Position numbers and translations under genes: made by a program. Shown piece after piece: positions 32,956 to 40,760 of a stretch of DNA of 61,549 bases. The stretch is taken from contig NZ_BRVN01000018.1 of the NCBI RefSeq assembly GCF_026011735.1, positions 1 to 61,549 on the forward strand, read 5' to 3'. The stretch comes from Dietzia sp. NCCP-2495 (lineage in GTDB: Bacteria > Actinomycetota > Actinomycetes > Mycobacteriales > Mycobacteriaceae). The first letter of the stretch is position 1. Each line of letters starts with the position of its first letter. The notes beneath the pieces were generated by a model. That model saw only the letters and a list, made by a program, of their open reading frames with translations, had not been told where the DNA came from and did no database searches.

Positions 32956-34515
32956 TCATCCCGTCCTACCTCCGTGGTGGGCGTCGTACCTCGTGAGTCC
33001 GCGCGCAGCCGGTCCTTCGAGCAGTTCGCCGCACGCCGAGAATCGCGACCCGTGCCACGGGCAGTCCCAGGACCGCTCCGCTTCGTTCCAGCTCAGTACG
33101 GCTCCCAGGTGGGGGCACAGCAGTCCGACACGGCAGGTCTCGTCGTCGTCGCCCCTGGCCTGGCCCATCGGCCGGATGCTCGGCCGTGGTGGCCGTACGA
33201 CCGCCTGCGCCGCGGTCGCGGCGAGTTGCGCCGGTAGCCCCGCCGCGAGTGGTACCGCGCCGCGGACCGTGCCGGTGATCGTGGGCCGACCGAACGACGT
33301 CCGCGGCTGCCGCCCCTCGAGGCGGTCGACCATGATCCCCGCGGCTGCGGGCGCCGCCGCCAGTCCCCATTTGCTGTAGCCGCCAGCGAAGTGGACCCGC
33401 CCGCGTCCCCACGGCAGTGGTCCGGAGCGGGGCAGCATCGTCACCGGGTGGTAGTCCTGCGCGGACCAGCCGTGCGTGAGGCGCGCGCCCGGGAAGTACT
33501 TCTCCGCGTACTCGCGCAGGGAGTCGAGCTTGTCGGCGGTCCCGGCGGCCGTGCCGGTGCGGTGGCCGTTGCCGCCGACGAGCAGCACCTCGCCGCCCGC
33601 GGACGGGACCGCGCGCAGCGACCGCGCCGGGCTCTCGACGGAGACGTACATGCCCTCCGGCAGCCCGCCCGCGTAGTCGAAGGCGCACAGGTAGGAGCGT
33701 TCGGCCTCCATTGTCGCGACCGAGGGGCCGCGGTCGAGCGCCGGCGTCGCCGTGGCCAGCACCACGTCGCGCGCGGTGAGGGTGGAGCGGCGGGTGGCGG
33801 CGCGCGCGGCCGTGGTGTCGGAGGTGCCTGAGGCGTCGGAGGTGTCGACGACGACATCGCCCGCCACCCCGTCGACGGTCACGTCGACAAACGCCTCGTC
33901 CCCGCTGCCCCGCGCATCGAGGCCGGTGACGCGCGCGCCCTCCACGATCCGCACGCCGAGCGCCTCGACCGCCCGAACCAGCGCGGCCAGCGCCTCAGTG
34001 GGGTCGAACTGCAGCTGCTCCGGCAGCTCGACCGCGGCCTTGGCAGGGAACGGCACGTCGATCCGGTCGTACCACCGCGCGGGCAGCCCCAGTTCGCGAA
34101 GGGTCCGCATCTCCTTGCCCAGCGCGGACCCGCCGAGCAGGCCGCGCGAGAACGTCACCGCCCGCGGGCGCTGCACGGCCACATCGTGGGTCTCGCAGAA
34201 CTCGGCCCACCAGTCCAGGCCGTACAGGTTGGCGTCGGCGTAGGCGCGGGCGGTGTCCAGGCCGTGGCGCGACCGGATGGCGGAGAGCCGCGTGCCCTGC
34301 AGCACCGACACCTTGGCCGTGGTCGCCCCGCTGGCGCCCGCGCCGACGGTCCGCGCTTCGAGCACCACCACCGAGTGGCCGCGCGCCGCCGCCATGAGCG
34401 CGGTGATCAGGCCGGTGAAGCCTGCACCCGCTATGACAAGGTCCACATGTTCGTCGGCGGGGATGCCGACTGCGGGGACGTCAATGGTGCTGCGCTGCCA
34501 GTACGGAGTGCCCAT
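32956..34515 (-). CDS. FAD-dependent oxidoreductase with C-terminal Rieske domain
   Basis: A 519-aa fusion. The N-terminal DAO-type FAD domain has DLVIAGAGFTGLITALMAA (about 26-44) and ends near residue 400 with HFAGGYSKWGLAAAPAA. The last ~60 residues are a Rieske [2Fe-2S] centre: CPHLG and CPWHGSRF supply the Cys-His pairs. The combination is known in actinobacteria without assigned substrate; it probably oxidises an amine-type compound and passes electrons through the cluster. TACGGT lies 8 nt before the ATG. A Ser/Thr/Ala linker (about 222-235) interrupts the FAD domain. Confidence 0.88.
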   Translation of the reverse strand: MGTPYWQRSTIDVPAVGIPADEHVDLVIAGAGFTGLITALMAAARGHSVVVLEARTVGAGASGATTAKVSVLQGTRLSAIRSRHGLDTARAYADANLYGLDWWAEFCETHDVAVQRPRAVTFSRGLLGGSALGKEMRTLRELGLPARWYDRIDVPFPAKAAVELPEQLQFDPTEALAALVRAVEALGVRIVEGARVTGLDARGSGDEAFVDVTVDGVAGDVVVDTSDASGTSDTTAARAATRRSTLTARDVVLATATPALDRGPSVATMEAERSYLCAFDYAGGLPEGMYVSVESPARSLRAVPSAGGEVLLVGGNGHRTGTAAGTADKLDSLREYAEKYFPGARLTHGWSAQDYHPVTMLPRSGPLPWGRGRVHFAGGYSKWGLAAAPAAAGIMVDRLEGRQPRTSFGRPTITGTVRGAVPLAAGLPAQLAATAAQAVVRPPRPSIRPMGQARGDDDETCRVGLLCPHLGAVLSWNEAERSWDCPWHGSRFSACGELLEGPAARGLTRYDAHHGGRTG

Positions 34516-34568
34516 GGTGGCTTACCGTAGGACTGCCCATTCGCTAATGCATCCGCTCGGCTTCCACG

Positions 34569-36659
34569 TTAGGGACGGGCCAGGGCCCGAGCGGCCGACT
34601 CGAACGCCTCTCCGGAGAGCTTTGTGGCGAATCCCTGCAGAGCCTGATTCGTGAGTCCCAGCGAGCTGGGCGGCACAAGCGTCAGGGCGCCCGGAACCAG
34701 TCGCGGAGTCGTGCGATAGACCCAGGGCCACTTTCGGCCGCCGACCTCTCCTTCCCACTCCGCCACAAAGTCGGGATTGAACTCCGGGCCATCGAGGATC
34801 TCGACAATCGCGTAGCAGCCCCTGTCCTGTCGGGAGTAGATGACCGCCAGGTCACCCGGCTTGATCGTCGGCCGGGCGGTCGCGCTCGGACTGGAGAACC
34901 ACGCCAAATGGGCCCAGGACTCGGGGACTGCCGACCCATCCTGCGCCTTGACCCACAGCGTCACATCGGGCTGGGTGGCGTATCGCAGGAGCTCCGCGAC
35001 ATCGTGTGTGCCCGTCCCGCCCTCCGGCGGCTCTGGTTCGATCCGCGCCGCGCGCTCACGAAGAACCTGGACCGCATCTGCGTCAACGTACGCCCCCGCG
35101 TCCCACCACGTATCCAGCATGCTCTGGACCACCGGCACCTCGGCCGGGGGAACCACGACGGACAGTTCGGAGTTTGGATAGCCGATCCTGTCGGCTGGGT
35201 CGTCCCAACCCAGCCCTGTGCCGGTCAGGTTGGCCGACCCGACCATCGCGAAACCCTCGCCCACGACGTAAGCCTTGGCATGGAGGCCCCTGCAGTCCCG
35301 GATGGCGACTCCCGCATCGAGGAGTGCGTCGAGCCCGTCGGCGGAGAGGTAACCGTGAGCGGCAGCGCGAGGATCGAGCCTGGTCATCAGGTACCAATCG
35401 ACATCAGACTCGGCTGCCAGATCAGCTAGTCGTTCAGCGATCTTGGTCGTGAGGTAAGGACTGCACAGGGTCACCTCGCCGCCAGGATCGCGCAGTCGCG
35501 GGAACAGCTGATCGCCAGCGTGGGATGTGACGTGTGGAGAACCCATGGGGTCGACGGTAAGCGACGCGGGCTCCAGGCCTCGGATGGTCCGGGGGTCGAC
35601 GGTGTAGACCCGGCGATCGTCGCCGAGCATGACCGCGTGCTCGGATCCGTCCCATAAGGCTTCGACGCCGGCCGGCGGCCCTTCCGCATCCACTCGTCCC
35701 ACCACCAGACGGCCGGGCCACCACAGTTCCGGATGCTCGGCGTCCGGGTGAGGCGGAATGTCCGCCAGCCGAGCCCGCAGTCGTCGGCCCTGATCGGTCG
35801 CCGTCGCGTACGGGAAGTGCCAGTCCTGCTCGGACCACGCGAAACCACACGATCCACACTCGTACTCGTCGTCCGCCGCGCTGGGAATCACGCATCCGGT
35901 CGCGATGCGGCCCGGCGGCGGCGGGCCCGGGATCATCCCACCGTGGAACAGCCGGGTCCGCGCCATCGAGCACGAGGGACACAGCGGACGGTCGGCGCAG
36001 ATCAATTCTGCGAGTTGTGGAGGAAGCGCCGTGTGCAATCGATCGTGACATGAGACGCACACGTACACCTCATCGGTTTCCGCGAACTCGAGATCCTCCT
36101 GCTCGGCCAGGCGATGCACTTCGAGCTCGCTGTCGGTCCGCTCGCAGACCGCACACCCGAAGAACTCGGCGTACGGCGGGATAGGACGAACCTGACTCGT
36201 GCATCGCTCAGTCGCCGGATCGGCGGACAGTGCCGCGCCGCGCCAAGAGGTCGGGCTTTCCGCTTCGTTCTCGACCGCTTCGATGATCCGGCGAGCGAAT
36301 TCCGCGTCCTCGATCGTGACCGGAGCGGAAGGCAGGTCGCACCCGAGCCGTTGCTCGATCGCCGCGACCGCCACTCCGTCAGCGAAGAACTGCCACCCAT
36401 CGACGTCGACCCCGTCGGCTGCCTGCTCAGCGACACCGATCTCGATGATCACCTCGCCCGGCACGTCGACAACACTCAGAACGATCTCCTCGTCCCGAAC
36501 ATCGTCGGGGAACTCCCACCGGAGGTCGTCGGTGTTCGCCCGTTCATCGCCGGTCAGTGCGGCCACCGCCTGCGCCCAGGGGCCTCCCTTCACCAGATGC
36601 AGGCGCCCTGACCCGCTGTCGCCGGTGGGTTCGTTACGATCTTCACGCCGGTTCGTCAT
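34569..36659 (-). CDS. HNH - zinc ribbon - PLD nuclease - EVE fusion protein
   Basis: A 696-aa protein with, in order: an N-terminal ~80 residues that look EVE-like (LVKGGPWAQA at 22-31, FPDDV, VVDVPGEVI); an HNH-type core (C169-x2-C172, E180-V-H182, C201-x2-C204-H205-x3-H209); a zinc ribbon (C227-x2-C230 ... C268-x2-C271); a phospholipase-D nuclease half (SPYLTTKIAERL near 400, H460-A-K462, GSANLTGTG from 474); and a C-terminal EVE/PUA-like domain (LWVKAQDG 568-575, PGDLAVIYSR 601-610, to the end). EVE domains read modified bases, so modification-dependent DNA cleavage or phage defence is inferred. ATG 36659 is preceded by a -10 like CACAAT. No methylase, helicase or partner gene is adjacent, and I know no named system with this exact order. 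Confidence 0.78.
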   Translation of the reverse strand: MTNRREDRNEPTGDSGSGRLHLVKGGPWAQAVAALTGDERANTDDLRWEFPDDVRDEEIVLSVVDVPGEVIIEIGVAEQAADGVDVDGWQFFADGVAVAAIEQRLGCDLPSAPVTIEDAEFARRIIEAVENEAESPTSWRGAALSADPATERCTSQVRPIPPYAEFFGCAVCERTDSELEVHRLAEQEDLEFAETDEVYVCVSCHDRLHTALPPQLAELICADRPLCPSCSMARTRLFHGGMIPGPPPPGRIATGCVIPSAADDEYECGSCGFAWSEQDWHFPYATATDQGRRLRARLADIPPHPDAEHPELWWPGRLVVGRVDAEGPPAGVEALWDGSEHAVMLGDDRRVYTVDPRTIRGLEPASLTVDPMGSPHVTSHAGDQLFPRLRDPGGEVTLCSPYLTTKIAERLADLAAESDVDWYLMTRLDPRAAAHGYLSADGLDALLDAGVAIRDCRGLHAKAYVVGEGFAMVGSANLTGTGLGWDDPADRIGYPNSELSVVVPPAEVPVVQSMLDTWWDAGAYVDADAVQVLRERAARIEPEPPEGGTGTHDVAELLRYATQPDVTLWVKAQDGSAVPESWAHLAWFSSPSATARPTIKPGDLAVIYSRQDRGCYAIVEILDGPEFNPDFVAEWEGEVGGRKWPWVYRTTPRLVPGALTLVPPSSLGLTNQALQGFATKLSGEAFESAARALARP

Positions 36660-36665
36660 GGGCCG

Positions 36666-36694
36666 ATTGTGCGGCTCGGGTCCGACAGCGTCGA
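36666..36694 (-). promoter_or_regulatory. Putative promoter of the HNH-PLD-EVE gene
   Basis: On the minus strand TCGACG (36694-36689) is followed by 17 bp and CACAAT (36671-36666), 6 nt before the ATG at 36659. This again suggests a leaderless or near-leaderless transcript. Confidence 0.45.
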
Positions 36695-36789
36695 CCGGAG
36701 ACCTTGACGACAGCCGGAGCCCCCGCCCACTGTGCCTGGCACAGCACGATGTTGGCACAGAGTTAGTGAGGCTTACCATAACGGTCTGG

Positions 36790-36855
36790 ATGGAACCCGG
36801 AACGACGACGACAACCCCGGCACTTTCGGCGACAGCGGCCGGTTCGGGGCCGTGA
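36790..36855 (+). CDS. 21-aa leader-like ORF with poly-Thr
   Basis: ATG 36790 opens a 21-codon frame (MEPGTTTTTPALSATAAGSGP). TACCAT (36774-36779) lies 10 nt upstream. Its stop overlaps a GTG of the next frame (GTGA). It could be a small peptide or the true N-terminus of a gene now frameshifted; the poly-Thr tract comes from the dispersed 12-mer. Confidence 0.35.
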   Translation: MEPGTTTTTPALSATAAGSGP

Positions 36856-37043
36856 GCCGGGGCGGTCGGGAGATCAACTGGCCGACCGTCCTGGTCTCGG
36901 GAGCGGTGGCCGCGATCGGGTCCTCGCTGTTCCTGGCGCCCCGACGGTCGGGGGCATCGCCCGCCCCGCCCGGGTGCCGTGGCGCAACATCTCCGGTGAG
37001 GCCGTCGCGATCGGCGGCCCCCGCAGCTTCCTGTTCCGGCTGA
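36852..37043 (+). pseudogene. Displaced N-terminal piece of ABC-2 permease gene
   Basis: This frame encodes REINWPTVLVSGAVAAIGSS and then LFLAPRRS, which reads like a first membrane helix. After the five-G run at 36949-36953 the sense moves to the frame of the downstream permease (TVGGIARPARVPWRNISG). One extra G would join them. It may be a real frameshift mutation, a sequencing error or a small separate ORF. Confidence 0.45.
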
Positions 37044-37750
37044 CGCTGCCTCTCGGTGTGCTGCTACCCCTGCTCATCACGCTGGTCGTGGCGGCGGTGT
37101 CCGAGTCGCTGAACACACGCGACGGACTGCTCGGCGAGACCGCGGTGAGCACCACCAACTCCGTGTGCTGGCTGCTGTGGATCGGCGTGACCGTGTTTGC
37201 GGTCTCGGCCGCCTACCGCCAGGCAGAGAGCGAGGCCGGGCCGGTCGCCGAGACCCGCCGGTACGCCTCACCGAGACTGTTGACCAGCATGTTCGCGCGC
37301 TGGGTGGTGCTCGGCGGGCTGGCCGCGGTCCTGCTCGGGATCGCGACGATGCTCACCATGCTCGCGCTGCCCGTGTTCTTTCCCGGCGTCCACTCCGAGG
37401 TCGACGCGTTCACCCCGGAGGGCGTGCGCTTCCTGTGGGCGCTGCCGGTCTACGCATTCAGCGCCGTGGGTGTGGGGCTGGGGATCGGCGCGCTGATCCC
37501 CTCCGCGCCGGCTGCGGTGGCGGTGATGACCGTGTGGTCGTTGCTCGTGGAGAACGCGGTGATCCTGCTGCCGCGCGGCGACGTGCTCACCCGGTTCATG
37601 CCGTTCCTCAACGGCGTCTACGGCAGTGGGCAGGACCTCGCGCTCGACCCGGCGTGGGGCCGCGGCGGGGCGCTGGTCTACCTCTGCCTGATCGCGCTGG
37701 CGCTCGTGCTGGCCGGGTGGCTGCGCACCCGGGCCGCCCGCCAGCGCTGA
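36974..37750 (+). CDS. ABC-2 type transporter permease
   Basis: A 258-aa membrane protein with about six helices and the long extracytoplasmic loops of ABC-2 export permeases (LTLPLGVLLPLLITLVVAAVS near 22-42; ALIPSAPAAVAVMTVWSLLVENAVILL near 176-202). The GTG at 36974 lacks a ribosome site, and the natural N-terminus probably lies in the frame at 36852. No ATP-binding partner is adjacent, so it is either an orphan subunit or a decaying gene. The substrate is unknown. Confidence 0.68.
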   Translation: MPWRNISGEAVAIGGPRSFLFRLTLPLGVLLPLLITLVVAAVSESLNTRDGLLGETAVSTTNSVCWLLWIGVTVFAVSAAYRQAESEAGPVAETRRYASPRLLTSMFARWVVLGGLAAVLLGIATMLTMLALPVFFPGVHSEVDAFTPEGVRFLWALPVYAFSAVGVGLGIGALIPSAPAAVAVMTVWSLLVENAVILLPRGDVLTRFMPFLNGVYGSGQDLALDPAWGRGGALVYLCLIALALVLAGWLRTRAARQR

Positions 37751-37899
37751 ATCGCCGCCTGCCGCCCAGAGGCCCACACCATCCGCTCCCCAGGATGAAC
37801 TCCCGCCCGCGCCGAGCGACTCCCGCCGAGTCGAAGGCTCGATCGAGAAGCGGAAAGCGCACAGACTCACTCGGTCGATGCGGGCCGAACCCTCTTCCC

Positions 37900-37944
37900 G
37901 ACGCAGCCGGGCGGCGACGCAGACCGGGCGGCGAGGCAGCCAGG
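37900..37944. repeat. 16-17 bp tandem repeat, convergent intergenic
   Basis: GACGCAGCCGGGCGGC (37900-37915) is followed by GACGCAGACCGGGCGGC and a decayed third unit. It lies between the convergent ABC-2 permease and SDR genes. Confidence 0.6.
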
Positions 37945-37971
37945 TGACTCGGCTGCGGGACGGCGAGGCGG

Positions 37972-38796
37972 CTACTTGCCGGTGAACCCGGCGTCCACAG
38001 GGAGCGTGATGCCGGTGATGTGCCGGCCCGACTCCTCCACCAGGTAGAGCACCGCGCGCGAGATGTCGATGGGGTCGAGCATCGGCACCGGCAACGCGTT
38101 GCCCATCGTGTGCCCGGCCGGGTTGCCGGCGAACCAGGCCTGCATCTCCGCGTGCGACACCATCGCGGTGGGCACGCCGGCCGGGTGGATGGTGTTGATG
38201 CGGATGCCGTGCGGCGCCAGCCAGATCATGAGACTGCGCATGATGCCCACCACGCCGTGCTTGCTGGCGGTGTACCCGGTCACGGCCCCCGAGCCGTCGC
38301 CGCCGCGGCCGGTCAGGCCGTTCGTGGACGAGATGAGCACGATCGATCCGCCCTGGTCCCGCTCGACCATCAGCGGCGCGATCGCGTGCACGGTGTTCCA
38401 CACGCCCACCAGGTTGACCATGATCGTGTCGATGAACGCGACCTGCGCATCCGGTTCCTGCCCGCGCTGGAGGTTGATGCCGGCGTTGGCCACGACGATG
38501 TCCGGCACGCCGAACGCCTCGACGCACCGGTCAACGGCCGCGGCGACGTCGGCGGTCTCGCGCACATCGCCCTTCACCGCCACGATCTCACCGCCGACCG
38601 CCTCCACCTCGGCGACGGTCTGATCCAGATCCGACTGCGTGGCCAGGGCGTACGGCACCGACGCGATGTCCTCGCAGATGTCGAGGGCGAGGATGCGGGC
38701 CCCGCGCCGCGCCAGCTCCACCGCGTGACTGCGCCCCTGGCCCCGGGCTGCCCCGGTGATGAAGGCGACCTTGCCCGCGAGTGACTGCTGTTCCAT
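37972..38796 (-). CDS. Mycofactocin-coupled SDR family oxidoreductase
   Basis: A 274-aa SDR. The dinucleotide loop is TGAARGQGRSHAVELA (about residues 14-29), with NAGINLQ near 95 and active-site YTASK near 166, and an extended HPAGVPTAM loop. The GAARGQGRSHA form and the C-terminal DAGFTGK are the hallmark of the mycofactocin-coupled SDR subfamily, whose NAD is thought to be non-exchangeable and re-oxidised through mycofactocin. ATG 38796 follows AGGAG at good spacing. No mft genes are in the window. Confidence 0.85.
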   Translation of the reverse strand: MEQQSLAGKVAFITGAARGQGRSHAVELARRGARILALDICEDIASVPYALATQSDLDQTVAEVEAVGGEIVAVKGDVRETADVAAAVDRCVEAFGVPDIVVANAGINLQRGQEPDAQVAFIDTIMVNLVGVWNTVHAIAPLMVERDQGGSIVLISSTNGLTGRGGDGSGAVTGYTASKHGVVGIMRSLMIWLAPHGIRINTIHPAGVPTAMVSHAEMQAWFAGNPAGHTMGNALPVPMLDPIDISRAVLYLVEESGRHITGITLPVDAGFTGK

Positions 38797-38902
38797 GTGC
38801 TCCACACTCCTGCTCACAATGCCCGAACGACGACCTGCCGGGCCGCCGTGCGGCGACCTGACTACTGTCAGAATCTAAGCACCCAAGCGCGCCCGCGTCC
38901 CT

Positions 38903-39005
38903 CGGTTGCAAGACATTGCTCCCAGTTTGCAAGACCACCGGTGCGACGAGCGGTGTCAGAATCGCACCGGGTGTCTTGCAGTCGCGAGAGCATGTCTTGC
39001 AACCG
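38903..39005. repeat. Nested palindrome, four copies of TTGCAAGAC word
   Basis: The outer arms (38903-38920 and 38989-39005) pair over 17 bp with one bulged base. The inner arms (38928-38946 and 38962-38980) pair at 17 of 19. Each arm begins with or contains TTGCAAGAC, so the element is two direct copies followed by two inverted copies. It lies in the 277-bp gap upstream of the SDR and downstream of the MocR gene. Confidence 0.8.
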
Positions 39006-39073
39006 GGAAAAGGAACGGCGACGCAGCGGTGGGAAGCGGCGACGCGGCGAGGGGAAGCGCCCGCCGATGCGGA

Positions 39074-40525
39074 TCAACCCGAACTCGTCCCGCCCAGCAC
39101 CTCGCGCAGCGCCGCGGCGAACGCGTCCGCATCGCGTGCCACCAGCCGCGAATAGCTCAGTACCAGGCCGGACAGCCGGAACCGCGCGGACTGACTACTC
39201 AGCGACCGCGTCCGCCATCCGGCCCGCTCGAGGGCGCGGACCACGTCGTCGTCGTCATATCCGGGCAACAACACGCACAGGTGGAGCCCCGCCTCGACGC
39301 CTGTCACGTCCACCGTCGGGCACTCGCGCGCCAGCGCGGCCACCAGGCGCGCGCGCCGATCGCTGTACACCCGCGCCGCCCGCGCGAGGTGACGGTCCAT
39401 CGCGCCCGCGGCCATGAACCCGCCCAGCGCCTCCGCCGGCAGCGACGACGGCCCCCGACGGTGCACCGCGAGCCACTTGTCCACCTCGCGCCGCAACGCC
39501 GCCGGCGGCAGACACCAGGCGACGCGCAGGTCAGGGGCCACGGACTTGGACGACGTGCCGAGGTACGCCACGCACCCGTCGGCGCCCGGCAGCGTCGCGA
39601 GCGCGGGCAACGGGGCGACGCCGTAGCGGAACTCGCCGTCGTAGTCGTCCTCGATCACCAGCGAGCCCGTCCGCCGCGCCCACTCCACCAGCGCGACCCG
39701 ATGCTCGACACTCATGCGGTGGCCGAGCGGGTACTGGTGTGCGGGCGTGGTGAACACGATCGCGGGCGCCTCGCCCAGGCGCCCGGCGTCGAGGCCGTCC
39801 GGGTCGACGGGGTGGAAGTGCACGTCCAGCCCCTGCTCGCGTGCCATGAGCAGCGCGCCGCGGTAGCCGGGATCCTCCATGTGGAACGGGATCACGTCGG
39901 GGCCCGGCCGGCCGGCCTCCTCGGCCTGGGCGACGAACGCGGCGCACAGGGCGGCGATCGCAGAGCGCGACGAGTCGAACAACAGCGGGTCCGCGCCGGC
40001 GATCCCGCGATGCCGCCGCAGGTGCCCCGCCAACGCCGCGCGCACCGTCGGTCTCGGCTCCTCCCACGGGTTGACCCCAGCGAGCCCCTGCGCCGCGGCC
40101 GCCCGCACCGCCGACCGCCACGCGCGCTCCTCCACCAGCGCGGCGTCCGGGATCCCGGGACGCAGGTCGCGCGGCGATCGCCCCGTACGGGGCTCGGGTA
40201 GGGGCGACGACGAGGCCTCAGCCGCAGCACCGTCACTCCGCCGGGTCCGGGCACCCGCGCGGGCGGCCTGCGCGGCGCCCCGGCTGACGCGGGTGCCGGA
40301 GCCGTGTTCGGAGGCCACGAAGCCGGCAGCGGAGAGTTCGTCGAACGCGCGCACGACCGTCCCCCGGGACAGGCCCGTCTGCTCGGCCAGCGTGCGTGTG
40401 GACGGCAGGCGGTCGCCGTCGGACAGGGCGCCGTCCGTGATGCGCTCGATGATCGCGTCCACCAGATCCGCGGCTCCCGACACTTGCCCCAGGACCAGGG
40501 CGCCGGGGCGGGAGGTGCGGGACAT
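39074..40525 (-). CDS. MocR-type GntR/aminotransferase regulator
   Basis: A 483-aa MocR/PdxR-like regulator. A GntR winged helix (about 20-85; LPSTRTLAEQTGLSRGTVVRAFDEL) is joined through an Arg/Ala-rich linker to a class-I aminotransferase fold. The PLP lysine is in TSSKSVAPDLRVAW (near 346) and the phosphate-binding HQYPLG region is near 278. Such proteins use PLP as effector or inducer and often control vitamin B6, GABA or taurine genes; the target here is unknown. ATG 40525 follows GCGTAG; a longer start at 40555 is possible. Confidence 0.87.
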   Translation of the reverse strand: MSRTSRPGALVLGQVSGAADLVDAIIERITDGALSDGDRLPSTRTLAEQTGLSRGTVVRAFDELSAAGFVASEHGSGTRVSRGAAQAARAGARTRRSDGAAAEASSSPLPEPRTGRSPRDLRPGIPDAALVEERAWRSAVRAAAAQGLAGVNPWEEPRPTVRAALAGHLRRHRGIAGADPLLFDSSRSAIAALCAAFVAQAEEAGRPGPDVIPFHMEDPGYRGALLMAREQGLDVHFHPVDPDGLDAGRLGEAPAIVFTTPAHQYPLGHRMSVEHRVALVEWARRTGSLVIEDDYDGEFRYGVAPLPALATLPGADGCVAYLGTSSKSVAPDLRVAWCLPPAALRREVDKWLAVHRRGPSSLPAEALGGFMAAGAMDRHLARAARVYSDRRARLVAALARECPTVDVTGVEAGLHLCVLLPGYDDDDVVRALERAGWRTRSLSSQSARFRLSGLVLSYSRLVARDADAFAAALREVLGGTSSG

Positions 40526-40597
40526 GGACCAAGCGTAGGCGGCGACCGCGGTCACGAGTCCGGAGAAGTCGCCCGCCAGCGTGTAGCATTCACCAGC

Positions 40598-40712
40598 AGT
40601 GGGGGAGTATCCATCACGCTGTGGACGTCAGCACGCGGGCCCGAGGATCGGGTCGGCCGGGCACAGCGGCTCACACCAACGGTCAAGGCCCGGGTGAGCG
40701 GAGAGACTCACG
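40598..40712 (+). ncRNA. yybP-ykoY (manganese) riboswitch-like leader
   Basis: The leader of terC carries the characteristic GGGGGAGTA at its 5' side and GAGAGACTCAC at its 3' side; GTGGG and CTCAC pair as the closing stem, with a GC-rich hairpin stack between. yybP-ykoY riboswitches sense Mn2+ and are often found before TerC-family genes. The match is by eye and the boundaries are approximate. Confidence 0.68.
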
Positions 40713-40760
40713 GGACCTCGTCGTCCCCGCACCGTCTCTCACGAAAGGATCCGTTCCAGC

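Noticed and set aside
34569-37750. Prophage or integrated island around the nuclease
   Set aside because: No integrase, phage structural gene, tRNA junction or flanking direct repeat is seen.
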